From the NCBI GenBank assembly GCA_004020365.1, contig SAQR01000045.1, positions 1 through 58,307 of the forward strand: a stretch of DNA of 58,307 nucleotides, written 5' to 3'. The notes below the pieces were generated by a model. That model saw only the letters and a program-made list of their open reading frames with translations, did not search any database and was not told the origin of the DNA. This DNA comes from Mesorhizobium sp. Its GTDB lineage: Bacteria > Pseudomonadota > Alphaproteobacteria > Rhizobiales > Rhizobiaceae. Positions 20,001 to 27,653 of this stretch are shown here, one piece after another. Positions within the stretch are counted from its first letter, which is position 1. The number at the start of each line of letters is the position of its first letter. The translations under genes and the position numbers were made by a program.

Positions 20001-20134
20001 TCATCGACCGCATGGAGGGGAACGAGGAAATTTTCTCGCGGGTGATGACCGACAGGGAGTTCCGCTCGGCTGCCCATGAACATCTTGCGCTGGAAATCTT
20101 CCGGCGCGTACGCGACCGGCAAACAGCGGAGTGA
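17063..20134 (+). CDS. hsdR: Type I restriction-modification system, endonuclease/translocase HsdR
   Basis: Protein of 1023 aa. The N-terminal nuclease domain carries the PD-(D/E)XK pattern IDVTLALNGLPVATAELKN (catalytic ELK near residue 160). The SF2 motor has Walker A GSGKS (about 318-322), VVVTDRRVLDQQL (motif Ia), DEAH at 433-436, FFAFTATP (motif III) and LLVAEKYQTGFDQP with QTLSRLNR (motifs V-VI). The C-terminal helical region contacts HsdM. With HsdM and HsdS it translocates and cuts unmodified DNA. It starts 2 nt after the TIR gene. All key motifs are intact, so the system looks functional. Confidence 0.95.
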   Translation: MSGHTEYDFETAIEAGLIGAGGYAKRLPTSYNEALALFPDDVTEFLKDSQAAKWGQLEALLGAKTESTVLDSLAKELDIKGTLHVLRHGFKCYGKTFRLAYFRPNSAMNPEAADRYAHNRLTITRQVAFASAMKKADGRNRRCIIDVTLALNGLPVATAELKNQMTGQRAADAVRQYCDERDERDLLFAFKKRALVHFAVDPDEVWMTTRLKGNETVFLPFNRGNNHGAGNPPVEGNWKTHYLWDEVLQADSLIEILQRFMHLEVKERQVKSDKGVRTIRKETMVFPRYHQLDAVRKLVAHARANGSGRNYLVQHSAGSGKSNSIAWLAHRLASLHDANDQKVFHSVVVVTDRRVLDQQLQNTIYQFEHKTGVVEKIDEDTQQLVRALSQGTPIVITTIQKFPFIAQALSTLDGKGTGVKIDTAGKRFAVIVDEAHSSQSGETATALKGMLNKDGIEAAIAAQMSDEEDDDLTDEAKAAILRDALKRARQPNLSFFAFTATPKFKTKTLFDEPGSSGTSPFHEYTMRQAIEEGFIMDVLLNYTTYKRFFGLIKQVENDPEVPRKKAAKALTRYLELHPVNIEQVVSVIVEHFRLYVMHELGGRAKAMVVTGSRLSAVKYKLAFDRYIKDHGYTGIRSLVAFSGTVEDPEDPGLSYTEVSMNDGLAESELPEAFERDDYRVLLVAEKYQTGFDQPLLQTMYVVKRLAGVQAVQTLSRLNRMAPGKARTFVLDFANEEDDIYKAFKPYYEATPIGENADPHRLSELQHKLLEWAVFAPDDVNAFAEVWYRGKRDHSATDHRLMNAVLDAVVQRFLEKEEPEQDEFRGQLTAFRNLYAFLSQIIPYQDSELEKLYAFVRNLIAKLPPPGDGHAFALDDEVALRFFRLQQMTEGSIDLGYGEAAPLKGPTDVGTGSFAEEGVALSTLVAKLNERFGTNFTEADQFFFDQIRASAEEDDKIVEAAKANNLANFSSYLERMLDELFIDRMEGNEEIFSRVMTDREFRSAAHEHLALEIFRRVRDRQTAE

Positions 20135-20174
20135 CGAGAATAGATTGCAACGAATTGCAGGAAAGGAATTTTGG

Positions 20175-20435
20175 GTGCCAAAGCTCGGATTGCACGCCTT
20201 CGTCAGCCGGGGCAAAAGGATGGGAGAGCTTCTCTTCCCGCACAAGCACGAAGACGGCACTTACGTTGTATCGAAGACCCGTTTCGAGGATGACTACGTC
20301 CGCGTCGGAAACGAGAGTGAAATTCTGTCGTGGCTCGAAAAGGGCTTTGGGCTGCGGATGTCAAATCCGGACAAAGGCATCAAGGCTCCCAGCCTGATCA
20401 TGCCGGAGTCGATATTCAGACCAGTCATCTTCTAG
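20175..20435 (+). CDS. Small hypothetical protein at the end of the hsd operon
   Basis: Protein of about 86 aa: LGLHAFVSRGKRMGELLFPHKHEDGTYVVS then SEILSWLEKGFGLRMSNP, ending PESIFRPVIF. I do not recognise the family. GTG 20175 is chosen because AAGGA ends 7 nt upstream; ATG 20220 would leave 71 aa. It begins 40 nt after hsdR in the same direction and shares its lower GC content. The composition looks coding. It may be a late member of the restriction operon. Confidence 0.5.
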   Translation: MPKLGLHAFVSRGKRMGELLFPHKHEDGTYVVSKTRFEDDYVRVGNESEILSWLEKGFGLRMSNPDKGIKAPSLIMPESIFRPVIF

Positions 20436-20532
20436 ATGCTTCCGTGATGGTTTCGGTAAACCAACCGGGGCGTCACCTTGCTCACGGACTCCCGCAGGCA
20501 AACGAAATTTAGGCGAGATTTCAAAGGGATAA

Positions 20533-20609
<77 letters not shown>

Positions 20610-20849
20610 CTTCAGGATCGACGATCCGGAAAACGAACCAGCCGGTGAACCGGCCAGCCACGGCTTCTTAGCGGAAGCCGGCGCAGGCTTCAACGGGCAA
20701 GTGGAGCCATACGAGATTGGAAGGCAGGATCACAGGACGAATCCTATTGGAAGTGGTGGCCGCAACCCTGTCTTTCACATGCAGGGAACGATCGAGGCGG
20801 TCGTGCTACCCAGAGGGCCCAGAGAAGCGCGCGGCCTAGTAGCACGCCG

Positions 20850-21380
20850 TCATGATTTGCCAACAGTATGCGCTTGCGGGGCAAGTTCCAATGACGCCAA
20901 GAGCTCGATAGCCTTTTCAAGGCGGCCGTCCCGTGTCTTGGCGCCTTTCCGCTTTACTATTTCTGCTGACCAGTCTTTTCGATTTTCCTTGAAGCAAAGC
21001 CAATGAACTGTGGCAGCTAACTCAAGAACGGTGACATTGGTCTTCGAAAATGTCTGCGCAAGCCTTCGCGCACGATCATCGTCGATCTTTCCGAATGACG
21101 AATGTGTAGGCTTGGTTTTGAGATGGAAAATGCTGTACCGAGCGCCATCGCTCTTTCGGCTTCCAAAATGCTCCTCGATCAAATTGAATGCTTCGGCATC
21201 AGCCACGGCATTGTCGAGATCGCGCGAATAAGGACCGTAGTGAAAATATTGGTATTCGAAATTGCTTTCGAGCCCCAGCTGATCAAGAAGGTAGGCAATT
21301 TTCTGCAGCCGGATTCTACTAACGAGCTCGCCCCCAGCAGCGTCGACGATGGCCGCTACAATCTCCTCACGCTCCGGCAT
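20850..21380 (-). CDS. YwgA-like protein of unknown function, paired with an HD phosphohydrolase
   Basis: Protein of 176 aa. The N-terminal half, SRIRLQKIAYLLDQLGLESN then EYQYFHYGPYSRDLDNAV, follows the pattern of Bacillus YwgA (LQKIVYLLQ then FHFYGPYS), a winged-helix-like fold also seen in Panacea/SocA-type proteins. In B. subtilis, ywgA lies next to the HD-domain gene ywfO. The same pairing here (this gene overlaps the HD gene by 14 nt and follows it) suggests a conserved two-gene unit. Biochemistry unknown. The C-terminal half shows no recognisable motif. Confidence 0.7.
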   Translation of the reverse strand: MPEREEIVAAIVDAAGGELVSRIRLQKIAYLLDQLGLESNFEYQYFHYGPYSRDLDNAVADAEAFNLIEEHFGSRKSDGARYSIFHLKTKPTHSSFGKIDDDRARRLAQTFSKTNVTVLELAATVHWLCFKENRKDWSAEIVKRKGAKTRDGRLEKAIELLASLELAPQAHTVGKS

Positions 21381-22764
21381 TCGCAGGTCCCTTCCCCTTT
21401 TTCGCTAAGTCCCGGTCCGAATCGTTTTCAAAGTAATAACGAATAAACTGCGATTTGGCTTCAAGCGCCCGGACGACCCCTGACAAACTGCTGATTTCCA
21501 CGGGCTTTCCGCCATCGAGAATGTGAAGTTTTTTGTGGGTCTTGTCGTCGTCGCCACCTATCTGCGTGTATATGCTAACCGCGGCGCTATCATCCCTGAT
21601 GACGAACTCTTTTTCAATTTCCTGCTCAAAATTCTTGTCGATTCGCCGCGCCGCATGGCGCTGCGCACCGGGATCGTGACCAACAAACTGTATGTCGAGT
21701 GTCTTATAGAGATCGCGGTCCTGTAGCCGCTTTGCCAATTCCGCAATGGCGGGATCTCCCGCTTTGGACATGCGGCCCAAGGAACCGAAGATCAGGGTAT
21801 CGTCGAGCGCTAAGTAATTTTCGATTGTCTCTCCTTCGTACCCAAAGAAGCTGAGCAACGCATGATGACGATCGAGGCCGGTGCGACCTTCCATTTCGTC
21901 TGGTAAGGTCGCAGCATACGCAACGGCTCGAAGAAGCTTCGCGATCATCGCCTCGACGCAGCGAGTTGTTTTGTGAAAATACACCTGCTGATGCAGCGTG
22001 TAGCGCGCGAGCAGAAATTGCTCGGCAGCGGGAAGAGCCTTTGGGTCAAGGCAGAATGTTGCGACGCTGGTGACAAGGTCGTCTTCGAACATATCAGGGG
22101 CACCGATCGCCACATCAGCCACCCGGACGTTGTCCATCAGCCAGTCAAAGTCGATAGCACCTGCACCAGTTCCAGTCATGAGCCTGTCCCGCCGCAAATA
22201 ATCGAGACGATCGGCATCAAACGAGCTCGAGACGACGGCATGATAGATATCTTCAGGGTCCTCCGCTTCCAGCAGCCCCGATACCTCCGCGCAGAAATCC
22301 CTATCGTTTACGAAATTTTCCAACAGAGGCCGCAGGCATCCGTTGAGGTTGGAAATTATTTCTGCGGTCCATTTTTCATGGCGCTTCTTCACACCTCGAG
22401 ATTTTTGCACGCCTTCAAACGTATGGCTAAATGGCCCGTGTCCTAGATCATGGAGCAGTGCTGCAATCACGGCCACATCTGCGCGACCACGGTCGTAGTC
22501 CTTTCCTTGCCGCTTCATCTCTCGCTCAATAATTTGAACAAGACTGCGCGCGTTGTGAAAGACTCCGATTGAGTGGGCAAAGCGCGTATGTGTGGCGCCG
22601 GGGAATGTGAACTCGGATACGCCAAGTTGCTTGATCCGACGGAGCCTCTGAAACTCCGGCGTATCGATTAATCGCCAAGCAAGCTGGTCAATCGGCACGT
22701 CTTCGCGAAAGACGATCAAGCCGTGAACAGGATCACGAAGTCTCTGAGTTTTCGAATCAGACAT
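21367..22764 (-). CDS. HD-domain phosphohydrolase (SAMHD1/YwfO-like dNTPase family)
   Basis: Protein of 465 aa of the COG1078-type HD superfamily. Metal-binding motifs are in order: HTRFAHSIGVFH (His64), LLHDLGHGPFSH (His105-Asp106) and SFDADRLDYLRRD (Asp183). The N-terminal RDPVHGLI and RLRRIKQLG segments are hallmarks of the dNTP triphosphohydrolase-like group including SAMHD1 and B. subtilis YwfO. Such enzymes hydrolyse dNTPs or related nucleotides, and several have antiviral roles by nucleotide depletion. It is upstream of and overlaps the YwgA-like gene. The location beside the restriction operon, across the tRNA, makes a defence role possible but unproven. Confidence 0.85.
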   Translation of the reverse strand: MSDSKTQRLRDPVHGLIVFREDVPIDQLAWRLIDTPEFQRLRRIKQLGVSEFTFPGATHTRFAHSIGVFHNARSLVQIIEREMKRQGKDYDRGRADVAVIAALLHDLGHGPFSHTFEGVQKSRGVKKRHEKWTAEIISNLNGCLRPLLENFVNDRDFCAEVSGLLEAEDPEDIYHAVVSSSFDADRLDYLRRDRLMTGTGAGAIDFDWLMDNVRVADVAIGAPDMFEDDLVTSVATFCLDPKALPAAEQFLLARYTLHQQVYFHKTTRCVEAMIAKLLRAVAYAATLPDEMEGRTGLDRHHALLSFFGYEGETIENYLALDDTLIFGSLGRMSKAGDPAIAELAKRLQDRDLYKTLDIQFVGHDPGAQRHAARRIDKNFEQEIEKEFVIRDDSAAVSIYTQIGGDDDKTHKKLHILDGGKPVEISSLSGVVRALEAKSQFIRYYFENDSDRDLAKKGKGPANAGA

Positions 22765-22845
22765 CTAGTCCGCGCTTTCCACTCTTCACGGGCGTCTGAG
22801 AGGGCGGCGATCTATCTAGCTGCCGCCGCTCTCGAACGCCGCCCC

Positions 22846-23733
22846 TCACTGCTCCCCGGCATACAGCAGCCGCGTCGTCGTGTTCGACGCCGGCGACAGG
22901 TTGCGCTGGATCAGTGCTTCGACGTGGTCGTTGCGCTGGCGCGCGCTGTCGGCGCCCATCACCACGAGGATCAGCCGGCGGCCGTCGGCATCGTAGGAGG
23001 TGACGATGTTGAAGCCCGAAGCTCTGATATAGCCGGTCTTGATGCCGTTGACGCCGCGGACGCGGCCGAGCATGTCGTTGTGGCCGCGCACCAGCCTGCC
23101 GCGGAACATGAAGTCGCTTTCGGAGAAATAGTGGAAGTGCTGCGGGAAGCGGGCGCGCAGCGCCGTGCCGAGCACCGCCATGTCGCGCGCCGTCGTCAGC
23201 TGGCCGGCGTCCGGCAGGCCCGAAGCGTTGCGGAAGACGGTGCTGCGCATGCCGATCTGGCGCGCCTTGGCGGTCATCATTGCGGCGAACGCGTCTTCGC
23301 TGCCGCCGAGATATTCGGCGACGGCGACCGCCACGTCATTGGCCGATTTGACGGTGATCGCCCGGATCGCCGAATCGACGTCGATCGTCTCGCCGCGCCT
23401 GAAGCGCAGCTTGGTCGGCGGCTGCCTGGCGGCGTTGGCCGACACCGGGATCAGTGTCGTCTTGGCTAGGCGGCCCTGCTCCAGCGCCTCGAACAGCAGG
23501 TAGAGCGTCATCATTTTGGTCAGCGACGCCGGATAGCGTGGCGCCGTCGAATTGGCCTCGAACAGCGTCCGGCCGCTGCTGCCGTCGACGACGACAGCCG
23601 CATATTTCTGCGCCGGCGCCGGCACCGCCAGCATGGTCTCCGTCGGCGTCGTCGCGCAGCCGGCGACGAGCCCCAGCAGCGCCAGCGCCGCGACAAATTT
23701 CTGGGTGAGCAAAAAGAGGCGCGGTTTGGACAC
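22846..23733 (-). CDS. D-alanyl-D-alanine carboxypeptidase family lipoprotein (PBP5/6-like)
   Basis: Protein of 295 aa with the three penicillin-binding motifs: SLTK (70-73, Ser70 nucleophile), SAN (130-132) and KTG (232-234). The lipobox LVAGC (Cys26) after a hydrophobic stretch indicates a lipoprotein anchored to a membrane facing the periplasm. Most PBP5-type enzymes use a signal peptide and C-terminal amphipathic helix instead, and this protein is shorter because the C-terminal beta domain is missing. It probably trims peptidoglycan stem peptides. It stands alone. Confidence 0.9.
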   Translation of the reverse strand: MSKPRLFLLTQKFVAALALLGLVAGCATTPTETMLAVPAPAQKYAAVVVDGSSGRTLFEANSTAPRYPASLTKMMTLYLLFEALEQGRLAKTTLIPVSANAARQPPTKLRFRRGETIDVDSAIRAITVKSANDVAVAVAEYLGGSEDAFAAMMTAKARQIGMRSTVFRNASGLPDAGQLTTARDMAVLGTALRARFPQHFHYFSESDFMFRGRLVRGHNDMLGRVRGVNGIKTGYIRASGFNIVTSYDADGRRLILVVMGADSARQRNDHVEALIQRNLSPASNTTTRLLYAGEQ

Positions 23734-24273
23734 TGGTTTAGGTAAGCCGTTGCTGAAACGAGTGGGAAACTAGCCTAACCCTAATGGCCCGTCCATTTCG
23801 TTAATGCCGTTGTTCAGAGTAATCGCTTCAGGTCGAATCACCCGCTCCGGGCGTTGGCGCCGCCCCTCATTGCCCTGCCGGCATCCTCGCAAGACCTAGG
23901 TTCCTCGCCCCACGAAGTGGGGAGAGGTGGCCCGGCGAAGCCGGGACGGAGAGGGGGCGACGTTCGCGAAGCCAGGACCCAGTGAGGGACAGGGCGCGAG
24001 ACGGACCAAGATGCGAAGCCGTCAGGAGCATTGAACAGCGCGTTCCCAGACGCTGAAGGCCCCTCTCCGTCCCGGCTTCGCCGGGCCACCTCTCCCCACT
24101 TCGTGGGGCGAGGAACCCAAGTCCTGCAACCGGCAACTGCAGGGCAATGAGGGCAGCGCCGACAGCCGACGATGATCGTTTCCGGCCCAGCTCTGAGGTG
24201 AAATGCCCATCACCAACTTGCGCAACCGCCACCGAGCGGGTTTGCTGGCGCCGGCAGAATCAGCAGGTGCGCC
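23734..24273. repeat. Long inverted repeat in a 540-nt intergenic stretch
   Basis: Two arms, 23901-23955 and 24061-24115, are exact reverse complements over 55 nt. Similarity continues outwards on both sides (about 23866-23900 against 24116-24150) with small gaps. Each arm contains its own palindromes, CCCCAC-GAA-GTGGGG and GGCCCGGC-GAA-GCCGGG. The region between the arms is about 105 nt. No gene is supported; open frames here are artefacts of the repeat. This is a known style of rhizobial intergenic mosaic element. Confidence 0.85.
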
Positions 24274-25374
24274 ATGGATATGCTCACGATCAAGGCAAAA
24301 AACATTTCGGTGACGGTCGATCTCACCGTCGGCCATCTCGCCGACATGACGGTCGATATCGACGGGCGCCGGCTAAAACCGCTGCATCGCGCGCCGTGGA
24401 TCGACGAGCCGCGCGAGACGCTGCCGCCAGACCTGCCCGAGGGCACCGTTCGCCTGTCCGGCGATTTTTTATGCGCGCCGTTTTCGCGCAGCGATGTCGA
24501 GGAAGCACCCTTGCATGGCTGGCCGGCCAACAGCCGCTGGGATGTCGTCGCCTCCGCGGCGACTGCCGATGGCTGGCGGGCCGTTTTCCGGCTGCAGCAC
24601 AAGGTTTTGGGCGCGACCGTCGAAAAAATCCTGACCCTGCGCGACGACCATCCCTTTCTCTACCAGGAACATGTCTTTTCCGGCGGTTCGGGCGGCATTT
24701 CCGTCGCCCATCATCCGATGACGGCGATGAAGGACGGCGGCAGGCTGGCTTTTTCGCCGAAGCGGTTTGCGGCAACGCCGGACGACCCGCTCGAGCCCGA
24801 TCCGGCCCGCGGCCGCTTTCTGCTCGCCTATCCGGCGCGTTCCGCCGACCTGACGCGTTTTCCCGCCGCCGATGGCGGCACGCTCGACCTGACCGACTAT
24901 CGCATGGACCACAGCCGAGAGGATTTCGTCACGCTCGTCGAGGCCGACCATGGCGGGCCGGGCTGGACGGCACTGGCGCGAAAGGCGGAAGCCGATCTCG
25001 TTCTAGTGCTGAAGAACCCGGCCGAGCTGCCGGTCACCATGCTGTGGATCAGCAATGGGGGGCGCGACTACGCGCCGTGGAACGGCCGCCATCGCGGCGT
25101 GCTCGGCATCGAGGACGGCCGCACCGCGCTCGGCCATGCCGCGTCGCTCGGTGACAACTGGCTGAAGCGGGAAGGGGTGGCGACCGCCTTTGCCCTTGGC
25201 GGCAACGTCTCGTTCCGCCACGTCATCGGCGCACTGCCCTTATCTGGCGGCGAGCCGCCGCGCGACATCGCCACCGCGCCGGGGCACATGCGCATTGCGG
25301 CGGCGGACGGTACGATGCGGGATGTCGCTTTCGACGGCGATTTCCTGCGGATCGGCAGGTCGGTTTCTGCCTGA
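24274..25374 (+). CDS. Uncharacterised protein, probable galactose-mutarotase-like fold
   Basis: Cytoplasmic protein of 366 aa without signal peptide. The succession of beta-rich segments with an opening LTIKAKNISVTVDLTVGHLADMT, conserved-looking histidines (APLHGWPAN near 80-88; QEHVFSG near 131; ISVAHHPM near 142-149) and acidic residues resembles aldose-1-epimerase-like sugar-binding folds, and the HGW motif fits that fold. Not confirmed. Relatives are usually annotated hypothetical. A regulatory or sugar-binding role with the downstream FrcK-like kinase is possible, but the two are separated by a 190-nt inverted repeat. Confidence 0.65.
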   Translation: MDMLTIKAKNISVTVDLTVGHLADMTVDIDGRRLKPLHRAPWIDEPRETLPPDLPEGTVRLSGDFLCAPFSRSDVEEAPLHGWPANSRWDVVASAATADGWRAVFRLQHKVLGATVEKILTLRDDHPFLYQEHVFSGGSGGISVAHHPMTAMKDGGRLAFSPKRFAATPDDPLEPDPARGRFLLAYPARSADLTRFPAADGGTLDLTDYRMDHSREDFVTLVEADHGGPGWTALARKAEADLVLVLKNPAELPVTMLWISNGGRDYAPWNGRHRGVLGIEDGRTALGHAASLGDNWLKREGVATAFALGGNVSFRHVIGALPLSGGEPPRDIATAPGHMRIAAADGTMRDVAFDGDFLRIGRSVSA

Positions 25375-25386
25375 GCGCCTCCTCAC

Positions 25387-25576
25387 CTTCGTCATCCCAG
25401 GGCGGAGCAGGAGCGAAGCGACGTCGCGGAGACCCTGGGATCCATGCCGTGACGTCAGCCGAAGAATGCAGCGGAACAGAATTCTGCACCGCTGCGGCGC
25501 GCTGCCGTAACGGCATGGATCCTGGGGTCTGCGCCGCGTCGCTTCGCTCCTTGCTTCGCCCCAGGATGACGAAAGG
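25387..25576. repeat. Long hairpin repeat, about 190 nt
   Basis: The left arm (about 25387-25450, starting CTTCGTCATCCCAGGG) pairs with the right arm (about 25510-25576, ending CCAGGATGACGAAAG), with a few mismatches. The inner part GCAGCGG...CCGCTGC also pairs, so the whole element could fold into one hairpin. It occupies most of the space between the mutarotase-like gene and the FrcK-like gene. Confidence 0.82.
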
Positions 25577-25720
25577 GAGGAACGTTTCGGCCAATCCTAG
25601 AGGCCTGCGATTCGCCAGCGGACGGTCAAGACTTCTGCGTCGAGGACTAATCCCGCGTTTGAAATTCCCGCCAACTATCGCCAAGATGCGATCCAAAACA
25701 CTTAGGCCAGAAAGGCTCCG

Positions 25721-26341
25721 ATGTCCGAGATTGCTCACCTCGCCGCCACCATCTTCAAGCGCGCCGGCAAGGCGCGGCGCTTTGTCGTTGCCATTGCCGG
25801 TCCTCCGGGCGCCGGCAAGTCGACGCTGTCGGCCCGCCTGCATGAGCTGCTGCCGGAAGGCGCGGCCGAAATCGTGCCCATGGATGGCTTCCATTACGAC
25901 GATATCGTGCTCGAGCAGCGCGGCCTGCGCGCGCGAAAAGGCGCTCCGGAAACCTTTGACTTTGCCGGCTTCGAAACCTTGCTGAAGCGCATCCGCGCGG
26001 CCGAGCCCGACATCGCCATTCCGGTGTTCGACCGCAGCATGGAACTGTCGCGCGCGGCCGCTTCGATCATCGCCGCCGACACCAAATTCATCCTGGTCGA
26101 AGGCAATTATTTGCTGCTTGACGAGGAACCATGGTCGCGGCTGGCCACGCTGTTCGATTTCTCGATCTTCGTCGACGTGCCGCGCGCCGAGCTCGAGCGC
26201 CGGCTGCTCGAGCGATGGCATGAGCACGGCCGCTCCGACGACGACGCCCGCGCCTGGATCGCCTCCAACGACATGCCCAACATCGACCGCGTGCTTGCCC
26301 GCCGCCGCCCCGCCGACCTGGTGATCAGCGCCCAAGCCTGA
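25721..26341 (+). CDS. FrcK-like P-loop kinase (nucleoside/pantothenate-kinase fold)
   Basis: Protein of 206 aa. P-loop GPPGAGKS (about 27-34), then VPMDGFHYDD (about 49-58), matching the substrate-phosphorylating motif of the PanK/uridine-kinase-like family, and LVEGNYLLLDEEPW (about 127-140). Rhizobial relatives include FrcK, encoded with the fructose ABC transporter. Here no frc transporter is adjacent, so the substrate (sugar, nucleoside or vitamin) is open. Cytoplasmic. Confidence 0.83.
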   Translation: MSEIAHLAATIFKRAGKARRFVVAIAGPPGAGKSTLSARLHELLPEGAAEIVPMDGFHYDDIVLEQRGLRARKGAPETFDFAGFETLLKRIRAAEPDIAIPVFDRSMELSRAAASIIAADTKFILVEGNYLLLDEEPWSRLATLFDFSIFVDVPRAELERRLLERWHEHGRSDDDARAWIASNDMPNIDRVLARRRPADLVISAQA

Positions 26342-26428
26342 TCGCGGGACCACACGCGCCGGAACCTTAGGACTTTCCGGCCGTTATGTCAGATACGGCA
26401 ATAATGCTGACATGAGGAAGACTGTCCG

Positions 26429-26830
26429 ATGGCTACTCCGATGGCAACCAAGGCAAGAAAGCCTGCGCCCGGCAAGGGCAGGGCAACTCGATCCAGGGCA
26501 GCTGGATCAAAGGCTACTGAATCCAAGGCAACTGAATCGAAGACCGGCGCTGGCCCGGCCGTCGCCGCCCGCTCCAAGGATGCAAAGCCCACCTTTGGCA
26601 AGGCAGCACCAAAGAAAGTGACGCCGACCACAGCCAAGGCTTCGGCGAAACCGGCCAGGTCGAGGAAGTCGGCAAGCGGCGGCTCGATGACAGACAGCGC
26701 AATGCGCACCGTCAAGACGACGGCCAATGTCGCGGCCGGCGCGGTTGTCGCCACCGCCAAGACCGCTGCATCCCTTGCCGCTTCCGTCATGGGCAAGGGC
26801 GGCTCAAAATCCAAAACCAAGACGAAGTAG
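26429..26830 (+). CDS. Lysine/alanine-rich histone H1-like protein
   Basis: Small very basic protein of 133 aa. Residues 1-85 are low complexity (K, A, T, S, P, R) with repeated KATESKATESK units and AKPARSRKSAS, similar to bacterial H1-like DNA-binding proteins. Residues about 90-120 form an Ala/Val/Thr-rich stretch (TVKTTANVAAGAVVATAKTA) that could be an amphipathic helix or weak membrane segment, followed by a basic tail KSKTKTK. Chromatin or RNA binding is plausible. A different reading is a membrane-associated basic peptide. It stands alone. Confidence 0.7.
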   Translation: MATPMATKARKPAPGKGRATRSRAAGSKATESKATESKTGAGPAVAARSKDAKPTFGKAAPKKVTPTTAKASAKPARSRKSASGGSMTDSAMRTVKTTANVAAGAVVATAKTAASLAASVMGKGGSKSKTKTK

Positions 26831-26859
26831 CCGGTTCTCGGCGCCAGCCGCCGCCTGAG

Positions 26860-27564
26860 CTAACGCCGGGCGGGGATAGCAAGACCCCTTTGCACCGCCG
26901 GCCGGGCGAGGCCGCGCTCCAGCCATGCCGCGACATGGGCAAAATCGTCGAAGCCGACAAGTTCCCTTGCCTCATAAAACCCGATCAGATTGCGCACCCA
27001 GCCCAGCATCGAGATATCGGCGATGGTATAATCGTCGTCCATGATCCAGCTGCGGCCCTTCAGCCTCGTCTCGAGCACGCCGATCAGCCGCCGCGATTCG
27101 TCGCGATAGCGCGCCAGCGGCCGCTTGTCGGCGATCTCGCGTCCGGCGAATTTGTGGAAGAAGCCGACCTGCCCAAAAATCGGCCCGATCGAGGCCATCT
27201 GAAAAAACACCCACTGGATGGTTTCGTAACGCCGCACCGGGTCGGCCGGGACCAGCCTGCCGGTCTTGTCGGTGAGGTAGAGCAGGATGGCGCCGGATTC
27301 GAACAGCCCGATCGGCTTGCCGCCCGGGCCGTTGGGATCGATCATCGCCGGGATCTTGCCGTTCGGGTTCAGCGACAGGAATTCCGCCGTCCAGCTTTCG
27401 TTCTTGCCGATGTTCACCGCATGCGCCTCGTAGGGCAGGCCGAGTTCCTCCAGCGCGATCGACACTTTCACCCCGTTCGGCGTCGGGAACGAATAGAGCT
27501 GGATGCGGTCGGGATGGCTGGCCGGCCAGCGCGTGGCGATCGGAAAGGCGGACAGGTCGGTCAT
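26860..27564 (-). CDS. Glutathione S-transferase, YghU/YfcG-like
   Basis: Protein of 234 aa with an N-terminal thioredoxin-like GST domain (IQLYSFPTPNGVKVSIALEELGLPYEAH) and the glutathione-contact segment NPNGKIPAMIDPNGPGGKPIGLFESGAILLYLTDKTG. The C-terminal all-helical domain contains YTIADISMLGWV. The TP-NG-KV opening is typical of YghU/YfcG disulfide-bond oxidoreductases. Start 27564 has AGGAG 5 nt upstream. It lies 90 nt after the NodE-like gene in the same direction. Confidence 0.92.
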   Translation of the reverse strand: MTDLSAFPIATRWPASHPDRIQLYSFPTPNGVKVSIALEELGLPYEAHAVNIGKNESWTAEFLSLNPNGKIPAMIDPNGPGGKPIGLFESGAILLYLTDKTGRLVPADPVRRYETIQWVFFQMASIGPIFGQVGFFHKFAGREIADKRPLARYRDESRRLIGVLETRLKGRSWIMDDDYTIADISMLGWVRNLIGFYEARELVGFDDFAHVAAWLERGLARPAVQRGLAIPARR

Positions 27565-27653
27565 CGAAACTCCTGGGATATTTTTTTCGCGCAAGCGCGC
27601 CGTCGTGGCGCGTGGCAAGACGCGTCTCGCCGTAGCTGGGGATCCGATTGCCG

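Noticed and set aside
22723-23469. Forward frame of 248 codons opposite the carboxypeptidase gene
   Set aside because: Shadow of the reverse gene with SLTK, SAN and KTG motifs.
23838-24336. Reverse frames in the 24-kb inverted repeat
   Set aside because: They are formed by the repeat arms and have no protein-like composition.
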